Below are positions 1 to 7,733 of a DNA stretch of 19,795 bases, piece by piece (within the stretch, counting starts at the first letter, position 1; each line of letters opens with the position of its first letter). Below the pieces are notes generated by a model. It made no database searches. It saw only the letters and a program-made list of their open reading frames with translations, and was not told where the DNA came from. Origin of the DNA: Bacillota bacterium (GTDB lineage: Bacteria; Bacillota; Clostridia; Acetivibrionales; Acetivibrionaceae); contig JAEZUI010000169.1 of the NCBI GenBank assembly GCA_023421115.1, positions 1-19,795 on the forward strand. Reading direction: 5' to 3'. The translations under genes were made by a program, and so were the position numbers.

Positions 1-321
1 CTTATTGTAGAGGATAATGTAGATTTGAAGTCGGATGTATTGAAGGTGGCTCATCACGGGTCTGATACATCAACCACCGTAACTTTTTTAGAACGTACAA
101 ATCCTGATATAGCAGTTATAAGTGTCGGGAAAAATAACTTTGGACATCCGTCTAAGGCTGTATTAAATATAATTGAGGAACGACAAATTATGAAATTTCG
201 TACCGATTATGACGGTGCAATAGTCCTTAAGACGTATGGTAGAGACATCAAAATAAAAAGAACTGTAAGGAATAACAAAAATAACTTTCTGATTCTTTCA
301 CTGATAAGATATCTAGGATGA
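1..321 (+). CDS. comEC: ComEC C-terminal end (partial, 5' end outside the window)
   Basis: The frame is open from base 1 to a TGA at 319-321, so this is the 3' end (106 codons) of a longer gene. The translation carries LKVAHHGS, then a SVGKNNFGHP stretch and RTDYDGAIVL. These are the signature of the metallo-beta-lactamase-like domain at the C-terminus of ComEC/Rec2 DNA-uptake proteins. In that family the membrane channel passes single-stranded DNA into the cell, and this extracellular domain is thought to act as a nuclease. The upstream membrane part is not visible. holA begins 62 bases downstream with no evident terminator between, and comEC-holA adjacency is common in Firmicutes, so cotranscription is plausible. 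The short basic tail after the domain is ordinary. A stand-alone metallo-hydrolase is the alternative, but neighbour and motif order favour ComEC. Confidence 0.85.
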   Translation, partial: LIVEDNVDLKSDVLKVAHHGSDTSTTVTFLERTNPDIAVISVGKNNFGHPSKAVLNIIEERQIMKFRTDYDGAIVLKTYGRDIKIKRTVRNNKNNFLILSLIRYLG

Positions 322-383
322 TAGGTTATTTTATGAAAGGGCATTATTAGATGTAGTTTAAAATTTAGACAAAGGTGAATTAT

Positions 384-1397
384 ATGAGTGTAGATGTTCT
401 AAAGGAAGACCTTAAAAGTAATAATCTTAAAAATCTATATCTTTTTTATGGGCACGAAGAATTTTTGAAGAGATATTATCTTGAAAATATCGAGAAAGCT
501 ATTCTTGAAAATGATCTTTCGGCTATGAACAAACTTGTATTAGAAGGAAAATTTGAGATGAGCAAAATAGAAGAAGCTTGTGAGACCATGCCGGTTTTTT
601 CTGAAAAAAAGCTTGTTATTGTTAAAAATTCGGGTCTGTTCAAGTCTGGTAAAGAGGGCTCAAAACAGCAAAGTACAAAGGACGAATTGATTGTATATTT
701 AAGAAATTTGCCATCCTATACGGTGCTTCTGTTTTATGAGGAAGAAATTGACAAAAGACTAAAGACTGTGGATGCAATCAAAAAGAGCGGACTTATAGTA
801 GAGTTTCCTTTTCAGAAGCCTGCAGAATTGGTTAAGTGGGTTGCAAAAGCCATAAAGTCTCATAAAAAGGAAATAAGTGTAGGAGATGCCTCATATTTGA
901 TTGAGATTTGTGAACAGGGAATGACAGAAATACTCAATGAAGTAAATAAACTGGTTATGTTTGTAGGGGAGAGATCAAAGATTACTGTACAAGATATTGA
1001 AAAAGTATGTACAAAATCGGTAAAGAGCAGGATATTTGATTTGACCGATGCGGTAGCTGAGAAAAATCTTGATAAAGCTCTTAAACTTTTGAATGATATG
1101 ATTATATTAAGAGAACCTCTTCCTAAAATACTATTTATGATTACGAGACAATTAAGGCATGTATTAGAGATGAAGCTTCTTAGTACAGAAGGCATGAGCG
1201 TTAAGGACGCTTGTGCAAAAATAGGAATTACGCCCTATGCGGGAGGTAAAGTATCCTCACAGGCAAAAAGCTTTAGTACCGATAAATTGAAGGAAGGAAT
1301 TAAGGAAGCATTTGAACTTGATCTTGCGATAAAAACAGGTAGAATAAATGATAGAGTGGCAGCAGAACTTCTTATAAATAAGCTTGCTAACGGCTAG
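384..1397 (+). CDS. holA: DNA polymerase III subunit delta
   Basis: HolA is the clamp-loader subunit that opens the sliding clamp during replication. The 337-residue product has the family's usual length. Near the N-terminus it shows a diagnostic YLFYGHEEFLKRYYLE stretch, the degenerate nucleotide-binding fold of delta. Further in come a VIVKNSGLF-type strand, a PFQKPAELVKWV segment, and a helical C-terminal collar domain (ILREPLPKILFMITRQLRHVLEM). The ATG at 384 is chosen because AAAGGTG at 371-377 lies six bases upstream; the in-frame GTG at 375 is part of that Shine-Dalgarno sequence. The gene follows comEC closely and converges on rpsT, as in many Firmicutes. Assignment rests on motif and gene order and is strong. 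Confidence 0.93.
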   Translation: MSVDVLKEDLKSNNLKNLYLFYGHEEFLKRYYLENIEKAILENDLSAMNKLVLEGKFEMSKIEEACETMPVFSEKKLVIVKNSGLFKSGKEGSKQQSTKDELIVYLRNLPSYTVLLFYEEEIDKRLKTVDAIKKSGLIVEFPFQKPAELVKWVAKAIKSHKKEISVGDASYLIEICEQGMTEILNEVNKLVMFVGERSKITVQDIEKVCTKSVKSRIFDLTDAVAEKNLDKALKLLNDMIILREPLPKILFMITRQLRHVLEMKLLSTEGMSVKDACAKIGITPYAGGKVSSQAKSFSTDKLKEGIKEAFELDLAIKTGRINDRVAAELLINKLANG

Positions 1398-1558
1398 CGT
1401 TTTTTCTAATGATACCTAATGCAAAAATGCACGTTCTCTGTATTAGGTCTTGCATGCTTCCTACAAGGGAGAAAAGATACCTGAAATGATTTCTAACAGT
1501 GAATACGGAATCTTTAATCCTAAGTTGGAAGTATTTTTGGAAATTTAAAAAACGAAAT
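1398..1558. other. holA-rpsT spacer with a short orphan reading frame
   Basis: No established gene lies here. A reading frame open from 1447 to a TAA at 1546-1548 ends in the protein-like tail ISNSEYGIFNPKLEVFLEI. It has no convincing start or ribosome binding site, so it could be a gene remnant or chance. ACCTAAT at 1414-1420 can pair with ATTAGGT at 1442-1448, but no T-run follows, so this is not a clear terminator. Confidence 0.3.
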
Positions 1559-1559
1559 A

Positions 1560-1587
1560 AAAAAACGTACTTTTATGTACGTTTTTT
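1560..1587. terminator. Bidirectional terminator between holA and rpsT
   Basis: AAAAAACGTAC at 1560-1570 and GTACGTTTTTT at 1577-1587 form an 11-bp perfect stem around a six-base loop. A-runs on one side and T-runs on the other let it work in both directions. It begins two bases beyond the rpsT stop codon and can also stop transcripts coming from holA. Confidence 0.85.
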
Positions 1588-1588
1588 G

Positions 1589-1858
1589 CTATTTGGTTTT
1601 ATTTGCAGCGTTATATGCCTTAGCAAGCTTAGACTTTCTTCTCGCAGCGGTGTTCTTGTGTAAAATATTCTTTGCTGCTGACTTATCTATAGCCTCAAAT
1701 GCAGTCTTGAGAACAGTAGCAGCTGAAGCATCATTACTAGCTATTGCTTGTTTACACTTTTTGATAGTAGTCTTCAATACTGATTTCTTGATACTATTCT
1801 TAAGAGTCTTAGTCTTAGACACTTTTACTCTTTTTATAGCTGATTTTATATTTGGCAA
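1589..1858 (-). CDS. rpsT: 30S ribosomal protein S20
   Basis: S20 binds 16S rRNA in the body of the small subunit. The 89-residue product begins MPNIKSAIKRVKVSKTKT, which is the family hallmark. It is lysine-rich and ends in KNTAARRKSKLAKAYNA, also typical. The start is a TTG at 1858-1856: a strong AGGAGGTG (1872-1865 on the minus strand) lies six bases upstream, and this is exactly where S20 proteins begin. An out-of-frame ATG at 1863-1861 is only one base from the Shine-Dalgarno and opens a five-codon frame. A longer frame reaching back to 1903 is not homologous upstream of this TTG. The gene stands alone, opposite to its neighbours, between its own promoter and terminator. E. coli rpsT also uses UUG, where the weak start takes part in autoregulation; a similar role here is inference. 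Confidence 0.96.
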   Translation of the reverse strand: MPNIKSAIKRVKVSKTKTLKNSIKKSVLKTTIKKCKQAIASNDASAATVLKTAFEAIDKSAAKNILHKNTAARRKSKLAKAYNAANKTK

Positions 1859-1893
1859 TCCATTCACCTCCTGCGAGTTAATTAACAAGAAGT

Positions 1894-1922
1894 ATTTTAA
1901 CACGAAAGAAAATAAAAAGCAA
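1894..1922 (-). promoter_or_regulatory. Sigma-A type promoter of rpsT
   Basis: On the minus strand TTGCTT (1922-1917) is followed after 17 bases by TAAAAT (1899-1894), about 20-25 bases before the rpsT Shine-Dalgarno. Spacing is ideal, the -10 box is one mismatch from consensus and the -35 box is moderate. Confidence 0.65.
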
Positions 1923-2006
1923 GGTATTTAAAATGAAAAGTTGTGAAAAAATAATAAAGTTAGACAATACATTTTTTAAATTGAAAAAGATGAGAGGATG
2001 AGACTG

Positions 2007-3011
2007 ATGAGTGAGAGTAGAAGTATTAGAACAGATTTGGCACTTGAAGCTCATGAATTTGTAAGGGAGCAGGAACAAGCAAAGTTAGCTTCACCATCGC
2101 CGGATTTACCCGGTGTAGAAATTGAAAATGCAGGTACACAAGACATAAAGATAACAAGGGTAAGAGTGACGTCTCCAACTGGTGAGGTATCAATAGGAAA
2201 GCCTATGGGGAATTATATAACACTTGAAGTTCCGAGACTAAACGAAAATGACCAGATGTTGTATGAAAATACTTGTAAAGCACTTTCACAAGAACTTGTG
2301 AGAATTTTGAAGCTTAAAGAAAAATCAACTGTATTAGTAGTTGGTTTAGGGAATTGGAATGTAACACCTGATGCACTAGGACCAAAGGTGACGAGTGGAT
2401 TGATGGTAACAAGACATCTTTTGGAATATGTGCCAAAGCAAGTTGACGAAGGTGTAAGGCCTGTATGTGCGATTGCTCCGGGTGTGTTAGGAATAACAGG
2501 AATTGAGACCGGAGAAATAGTAAAGGGAATCGTTGAAAGGATAAAACCCGATGTGGTAGTAGCTATTGATGCCCTCGCTTCAAGAAAAATGGAACGCGTT
2601 AATACAACTATTCAAATAGCTGACACAGGAATTTCTCCCGGTTCAGGTGTAGGAAATAAGAGAATGGAGATTTCTGTAAATACATTAGGTATTCCCGTTA
2701 TTGCAATAGGAGTTCCGACGGTTGTGGATGCTGCAACAATGGCAAATGACACCATAGATCTTGTTATAGACAATTTGATTAATGAGGCTAAGGAAGATAA
2801 ACAATTTTACAATATGCTCAAGAGTATCGACAGAAATGAAAAATACCAGTTAATACAAGAAGTATTAGAACCATATGTAGGAAATCTTATCGTAACACCT
2901 AAGGAAATTGACGATGTAGTAGACAGAATTGCAAAAGTTATAGCTAATGGATTAAATATTGCTCTTCATCAGGGAATAACTTTAGACGATGTAGACAGAT
3001 ATATACAGTAA
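2007..3011 (+). CDS. gpr: Germination protease GPR (spore endopeptidase)
   Basis: GPR degrades the small acid-soluble proteins that coat spore DNA, feeding amino acids to the germinating cell. It is made in the forespore as a zymogen. The 334-residue product has the MEROPS A25 features. An N-terminal RSIRTDLALEAHE segment matches the region where Bacillus GPR is matured. A GLGNWNVTPDALGP motif contains D122 and a VVVAIDALASR motif contains D188; the 66-residue gap equals that between the two catalytic aspartates (127 and 193) reported for B. megaterium GPR. The ATG at 2007 has GAGAGG nine bases upstream; the in-frame ATG at 1998 directly abuts that sequence and cannot use it. I could not recognise a convincing sigma-G promoter in the 148-base gap to rpsT. 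A terminator follows. Confidence 0.95.
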   Translation: MSESRSIRTDLALEAHEFVREQEQAKLASPSPDLPGVEIENAGTQDIKITRVRVTSPTGEVSIGKPMGNYITLEVPRLNENDQMLYENTCKALSQELVRILKLKEKSTVLVVGLGNWNVTPDALGPKVTSGLMVTRHLLEYVPKQVDEGVRPVCAIAPGVLGITGIETGEIVKGIVERIKPDVVVAIDALASRKMERVNTTIQIADTGISPGSGVGNKRMEISVNTLGIPVIAIGVPTVVDAATMANDTIDLVIDNLINEAKEDKQFYNMLKSIDRNEKYQLIQEVLEPYVGNLIVTPKEIDDVVDRIAKVIANGLNIALHQGITLDDVDRYIQ

Positions 3012-3033
3012 GTATAGATCTAAAACTGTTGAG

Positions 3034-3061
3034 AAAGGGCCGGACTAAGAGGCCTTTTTTT
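3034..3061 (+). terminator. Terminator after gpr
   Basis: AAAGGGCC and AGGCCTTT arms (one bulged G) enclose a short loop and are followed by a run of seven T. It isolates gpr from the region downstream. Confidence 0.8.
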
Positions 3062-3508
3062 GACTATATATAGTATTTACATACGAACAAACAAATGTAT
3101 ATAGATTATAAATAAGAAGGATTTTTTTTACTATGTGTCGAATATTGAATATAAGTATTATATTAAAATTAACCTTGCAAATTCATAAGGGCATATCGTA
3201 AGACCACTTAGACATCTAGAACACTCTTATTTACCCACTAAGGGATAACGAAAAAATAACTTCCTATTTTCATATTTTGAAAAAATTATTGAATTATGTT
3301 ATTAGGTATCCTAGAGCAGGAACTAATAGTTTAATCGTTCATAAATAAGTTTAAAGAGCGGCGAAGGAATTCTTCAATTTGCATATTGTATTTCCCTAGT
3401 CCGGGTTATTTTACATGGAAGTATTTCTTCGATGACGATGAATCTTTATTCTTGCAATCTTATTTTACAGGTTGAAGACCTACTAGAAACCACCTTATTG
3501 AAAGGTAG
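3062..3508. other. Long gene-poor region upstream of the GGDEF-EAL gene
   Basis: No protein or RNA gene was recognised in these 447 bases on either strand. What can be seen: a weak promoter-like pair TTGAAA (3277-3282) and TATTAG (3300-3305) with a 17-base spacer; a 45-codon stop-to-stop frame ending near 3475 without a start; and, at the end, two segments (CCTAC 3479-3483 and ACCTT 3492-3496) that can both pair with the purine-rich AAGGTAGG at 3502-3509. No match to the c-di-GMP-I or c-di-GMP-II riboswitch core was found by eye. It may be a regulatory leader or decayed sequence. Confidence 0.35.
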
Positions 3509-3646
3509 GCGAGTACAATTAATAATTCTGACACAAATTTATCATTAAAGTCACCTACAAATTTAATAATATTTTTAGTTATTCTAGCTATAAGTCTTAT
3601 TAGCAGGGAATACGATATTCCATTTTCTTATGGTGTAAACTTTACT

Positions 3647-6190
3647 ATGAGCAGTTTGTTTATCTTTATAATATTAAGGTATTATGGATTGATAGTTGCC
3701 TCCTCTGCCATTATGATAATCAATATATTTGACTGGAGTTTGTTCAATGGAAGCATTTATACGATTTTTATATTTTTTGAGGTATTAACCGTAGGTTTTT
3801 TATGGAGGAAAAAGCAGCGTAATTTATTCGTGCTTGATGCTTTTTATTGGCTTATTATTGGAGGCCCTTCTGCAATTTTAGTGTTTTATATGAGCAGAAA
3901 TACTGTTAATGTTGAGGGGTTGCTTATTGTATCAAATATAGTTATAAATGGTCTTATTAATGTTCTTATAGCGGATCTTTTAATTTCATATATGCCAATT
4001 CAAAGGATTTTTGGCTATATAGACAAAAATCCTGTTGATTTGAACAAAATGATATTTCACTTAACAGTAGCCGCAGTTTTAGGTCCTTTTTTAGTGTATA
4101 CCTTTGTTGATGCATGGTTTTCGAAGTCTAGTTTAGAGTCTGATATTTTTCAAAATATGAATTCAACTAATATCAATATAACTGAAAAACTTAAGACTTG
4201 GGAAGACAATGACCTTCGAAAGCTTCGTCTTAAATCTCCAATATACATAAAAAAGTTTAAGACAACCATAAACAGTAATCCATTGAATAATTCAGTTGAA
4301 GTATTGCTGGCAGATAATAAAAGTAATATATATTTTACCAGTAATGATGATAAATACGGAGATGTTTATAATTGGAAAGAAGGCGGATTTTATTCGGTGA
4401 TTGCTGATAATGTATATGAGTGGCATCCTGAATACAAAGGTATAACAACAGATCTGAGCCGTTGGAGCAAAGCTTTTTATATAATGGTTATACCCTTTGA
4501 TGTGGTGGATATTCAACTACAGATTAAAGTGCCATTATCAAACTACGCAGAGGATGTATGGAAGTCCTATCTGAATAAATTTTTAATATTGCTGCTTTTC
4601 TGCTTTATATCCGCGATTATTTCAGCGATGACCAGCAATTTTGTATCAAGAGATCTTTCAAAACTGACCAAAAGTTCAACGGGTCTTCCGGAAAAGCTTA
4701 AGAGGCAGGAGATGATTGAATGGCCCCGTACATCTATTAGCCAGGTCAACTCGTTAGTATCGAATTTTCAGGTTATGTCGGATAATCTTGTGGATTTATT
4801 TACTGAAGCAAAAATTATGAATAATCAACTCTTATCCCAAACAAAAGAATTAGAATCGTCAAGGGAAAAAATGAGGCACTTAGCTTATAATGATGCGTTG
4901 ACAGGACTACCTAACCGACATAGTTTTAACGGTTATCTAGAGAATCTTCTAAATATCAGACAGAGCGAAAATATAGCTGTTATGTTTATTGATTTGAATA
5001 GATTTAAGCAGATAAATGATACACTTGGACATGAATATGGAGACATGTTGATAAAAGAAGTTGCAAACAGACTAAGTTGTTTTTTAAAGGATGACAGTTT
5101 TGTGGCAAGACTTGGAGGTGACGAGTTTGTTGTTGTTTTAAACAATGCTGATATGAAAATAGCAAAAAAATCCGCGATTTATATTAATAAAATGCTTGCA
5201 GAACCTGTATTCATCAATCAAAAGGATGAAGTGCACGAATTGTATGTGTCAGGGAGTGTAGGAATAAGTATATATCCTGAAGATGCCTATGAAAAGTCAA
5301 CATTACTAAAATACGCGGACCTTGCAATGTATGCTGCAAAAGAAAGTGGGGACAATACATTCAGGTTTTACTCCGAAATAGCCGAGTCAAATATGTCTGA
5401 AAAGCTTTTGTTGGAACAAAGCCTATGTAAAGCATTAGAAAGAAATGAAATTGTTATTTATTATCAGCCGAAAGTTAATGTTCAAACAAAGACTATTACC
5501 GGTATGGAGGCATTAATTCGGTGGAATCACCCGCAAAGGGGTATGATATCACCGGCACAATTTATTCCTTTAGCTGAAGAGACAGGAATAATCAATCAGA
5601 TAGGAGAATGGGTCCTCATTGAAGCGTGTAAGCAGACTAAACAATGGCAGAATATGGGGTTTCCTAAAATGCGCATTTCGGTAAATTTATCCATTAGACA
5701 ATTCTATGGAAACAATGTTGTAAGATTGGTTTCAAAAGCATTGAAGATATCAGGTATAGAACCTGAATGTTTGGAATTGGAGATTACAGAAGGTTTCCTT
5801 ATAAAAAATACAAAGTATATTATATCAGTTTTGCAGGAAGTTAGAGATATGGGAGTATACATATCAATCGATGATTTTGGGATTGGCTATTCATCATTTT
5901 GCAGACTTAAAGAACTTCCAATACAGATTTTAAAAATAGATAAAAGTTTTATAACAGATATTTCAAAGGAAAAAATAAACAGTTCAATTGTGAAAGCTAT
6001 TATAGAACTTGCGCATTCTATGGGACTTATAGTTGTGGCAGAAGGTGTTGAGACAATTGAAGAATTTCATACATTGGCATTGTTAGAGTGTGATGAAATT
6101 CAAGGTTACTTATTTTCAAAACCACTGCCTGTAGATGAATTTGAAAAATTAATAAGAAGCTTTCAATTTTGGATGTATGTATCAAACTAA
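3647..6190 (+). CDS. Membrane sensor with GGDEF and EAL domains (c-di-GMP synthesis/hydrolysis)
   Basis: A bifunctional-type c-di-GMP enzyme of 847 residues counted from the first ATG. Membrane segments lie at about 2-28 (long enough for a hairpin), 37-53, 66-82, 92-113 and 135-157. An external region spans about 158-310, with a last membrane helix at 311-330 and a HAMP/coiled-coil-like linker to 410. The GGDEF domain (about 411-575) has an intact GGDEF at 490-494, but the product-inhibition site that should read RxxD reads KDDS. The EAL domain (about 590-840) keeps EALIRW at 621, NLSIRQF, LEITE, DDFGIGYSS, KIDKSF, AEGVE and QGYLFSKP, so it should be active. The start is doubtful: no Shine-Dalgarno precedes 3647 and the same frame is open back to 3509, encoding a further hydrophobic stretch. 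It is followed after 22 bases by a solute-binding lipoprotein, a likely ligand-sensing partner. Net activity cannot be predicted. Confidence 0.9.
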   Translation: MSSLFIFIILRYYGLIVASSAIMIINIFDWSLFNGSIYTIFIFFEVLTVGFLWRKKQRNLFVLDAFYWLIIGGPSAILVFYMSRNTVNVEGLLIVSNIVINGLINVLIADLLISYMPIQRIFGYIDKNPVDLNKMIFHLTVAAVLGPFLVYTFVDAWFSKSSLESDIFQNMNSTNINITEKLKTWEDNDLRKLRLKSPIYIKKFKTTINSNPLNNSVEVLLADNKSNIYFTSNDDKYGDVYNWKEGGFYSVIADNVYEWHPEYKGITTDLSRWSKAFYIMVIPFDVVDIQLQIKVPLSNYAEDVWKSYLNKFLILLLFCFISAIISAMTSNFVSRDLSKLTKSSTGLPEKLKRQEMIEWPRTSISQVNSLVSNFQVMSDNLVDLFTEAKIMNNQLLSQTKELESSREKMRHLAYNDALTGLPNRHSFNGYLENLLNIRQSENIAVMFIDLNRFKQINDTLGHEYGDMLIKEVANRLSCFLKDDSFVARLGGDEFVVVLNNADMKIAKKSAIYINKMLAEPVFINQKDEVHELYVSGSVGISIYPEDAYEKSTLLKYADLAMYAAKESGDNTFRFYSEIAESNMSEKLLLEQSLCKALERNEIVIYYQPKVNVQTKTITGMEALIRWNHPQRGMISPAQFIPLAEETGIINQIGEWVLIEACKQTKQWQNMGFPKMRISVNLSIRQFYGNNVVRLVSKALKISGIEPECLELEITEGFLIKNTKYIISVLQEVRDMGVYISIDDFGIGYSSFCRLKELPIQILKIDKSFITDISKEKINSSIVKAIIELAHSMGLIVVAEGVETIEEFHTLALLECDEIQGYLFSKPLPVDEFEKLIRSFQFWMYVSN

Positions 6191-6212
6191 TAGTTGAAAG
6201 GAGAGTTTTAGA

Positions 6213-7520
6213 ATGAAAAAAGTATTAAAACTAACTTTAATAACAGTGTTAGTATTCAGTTTGACCTTGAGTATAGGATGTGCAAAAAAGTTTGAAAATC
6301 AGGAGGAGACTATAGACACGACTGATAATGTAGGGCAAGACGCTCAAATTGAAGCTGAAAATCAGGATGTTGAAATTGAAATGTGGGGTTGGTTTAGCTT
6401 TGGCGGTGCTATCAGTACATTTGAAGAGAAAACTGGTATAAAAGTAAAAGAAAAAATTATTCCTTTTTATGAATGCAAAGAAGAATATATGAAGGCGCTT
6501 GCAAACGGTACGGGGCCTGATGTACTTGTCTTTGATAGTAATTTCTTTGGACAATATACAATAGACAATATTCTTCAGAATTTACTGGATGAACCTTTTG
6601 ATGCTGGGAAATATAGGGATGACATTATAGGTTGGGAAAGTGGTTTGTCTCTTGATAATAAGCAATTATTGTCGCTTTCATATTCAACAGCTCCTTATAT
6701 AACTATGTATAGAGCGGATATAATGAAAGAAAATGGTTTCCCATCAGAACCTGAAGAATTCGGAAAGTTCATTGAAGATCCAAACAATATATTACAAATA
6801 GGTAAAAAACTAAAAGAACAGAATAAATACATATTTCAATATCCTACCGACATAACAGATATCGTCGGTGCAACAATGGGTTATTTTGATGAAGAATTTA
6901 ATTATGTACGAGAAGGAGAGCTTTATGCAAAAGCTATAGATATGGCACAAGAGATATATGATAATGACTTGATATCAAATAAGAACTTTTGGCAGGATTC
7001 AGGTAAAAAAGCAGTGAGAGAGGATAAGCTTGTTATGATTTCTTTACCATCTTATTCCATGGATGAATTAGAAAGAATGGCACCAGAACAAAAAGGAAAA
7101 TGGAGAGCTACTAAGGCACCTTTAGGAGTTGCAGCTTGGGGCACGGATACAAGATTATCCATAAATAGTCAGAGTAAACATAAAGAAGAAGCATGGAAGC
7201 TTCTTGAGCATATTGTAACTACTGTGAATTGGACAGGTAACGTTGTGCCTTCGTATATTCCTGCAATAAAAAATGAAGAATACTTATCCCAGCAAAAAGA
7301 TTTTTTTGAGGGACAAAAAGTGTATCCTATGTTAGTTGATATGGCAATAAATATGACTCAATATAAGATGACTCCATTGGATGAAGAAGCGCGTGAATTG
7401 TATATTAAAGGAATTTGGGAGTCGCTTTTAGGTAGTGGGAATTCGTATGCTAAAATTGAACAGATGAGAAAGGAAATAGAAAAAGAGCTTGAAGAGGAAA
7501 AGAAGGTTTTATTGGAATAG
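6213..7520 (+). CDS. Orphan extracellular solute-binding lipoprotein (family 1 type)
   Basis: A 435-residue exported lipoprotein. The signal peptide (MKKVLKLTLI..., hydrophobic to about residue 21) ends in LSIGC with the lipid-bearing Cys at 23, followed by an acidic linker. The body resembles the family 1 sugar-type binding proteins of ABC importers: IEMWGWF at the start of the fold, NGTGPDVLVFDSNFFGQY, APYITMYRADIMKENGFP, and a hinge/second-lobe region with WRATKAPLGVAAWGTD and HKEEAWKLLEHI. The C-terminus is a charged helix (about 415-435). A strong AAAGGAGAG precedes the ATG. No permease or ATPase gene adjoins it. It sits 22 bases behind the GGDEF-EAL gene and is probably cotranscribed, which suggests it reports ligand binding to that protein. 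It could still serve a transporter encoded elsewhere. The ligand is unknown; a sugar or oligosaccharide is a guess from the family. Confidence 0.85.
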   Translation: MKKVLKLTLITVLVFSLTLSIGCAKKFENQEETIDTTDNVGQDAQIEAENQDVEIEMWGWFSFGGAISTFEEKTGIKVKEKIIPFYECKEEYMKALANGTGPDVLVFDSNFFGQYTIDNILQNLLDEPFDAGKYRDDIIGWESGLSLDNKQLLSLSYSTAPYITMYRADIMKENGFPSEPEEFGKFIEDPNNILQIGKKLKEQNKYIFQYPTDITDIVGATMGYFDEEFNYVREGELYAKAIDMAQEIYDNDLISNKNFWQDSGKKAVREDKLVMISLPSYSMDELERMAPEQKGKWRATKAPLGVAAWGTDTRLSINSQSKHKEEAWKLLEHIVTTVNWTGNVVPSYIPAIKNEEYLSQQKDFFEGQKVYPMLVDMAINMTQYKMTPLDEEARELYIKGIWESLLGSGNSYAKIEQMRKEIEKELEEEKKVLLE

Positions 7521-7733
7521 AGGATCGAGGGCAAGCTGTTGTGTGTGAAACTAATCGTGGAAGGAGCCTTTTGATAATGAGATTAAGGAATTCGAAGCAA
7601 AAAAAATGACTCAGTATTTTTTGGAATCACCTAAATTAGAAAACTTCATGTAAATAAATTCTTGTGGAAAAAAAACTTATTTTGTAGGATAATTAGTTAG
7701 AAAAGGGATTAAAATAAACACTTGGGGTAAAAA
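7521..7733. other. Spacer with a coding-like remnant
   Basis: A frame open from 7555 to a TAA at 7651-7653 encodes a protein-like tail (for example MTQYFLESPKLENFM). It follows a stop codon directly and its only ATG has no ribosome binding site. I do not recognise it; it may be the eroded end of a lost gene. A weak promoter-like pair TTGTGG (7662-7667) and TAGGAT (7685-7690) with a 17-base spacer precedes the amidase gene. Confidence 0.3.

Noticed and set aside
371..387. Identical 17-base start region in holA (371-387) and the PIG-L gene (11749-11765)
   Set aside because: The shared bases are mostly Shine-Dalgarno, AT-rich spacer and ATG; flanks differ, so convergence is more likely than a copied element.
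1575..1931. A 118-codon plus-strand frame covering rpsT
   Set aside because: It is the antisense shadow of the S20 gene, whose protein is unmistakable on the other strand.
3331..3475. A 45-codon stop-to-stop frame ending in a protein-like YFFDDDESLFLQSYFTG tail
   Set aside because: No start codon with a ribosome binding site and no recognised family; this length is common by chance.
3062..3508. A c-di-GMP riboswitch upstream of the GGDEF-EAL gene
   Set aside because: The conserved core and tetraloop-receptor features of c-di-GMP-I, and the c-di-GMP-II core, were not seen by eye; a covariance search would be needed to reopen this.
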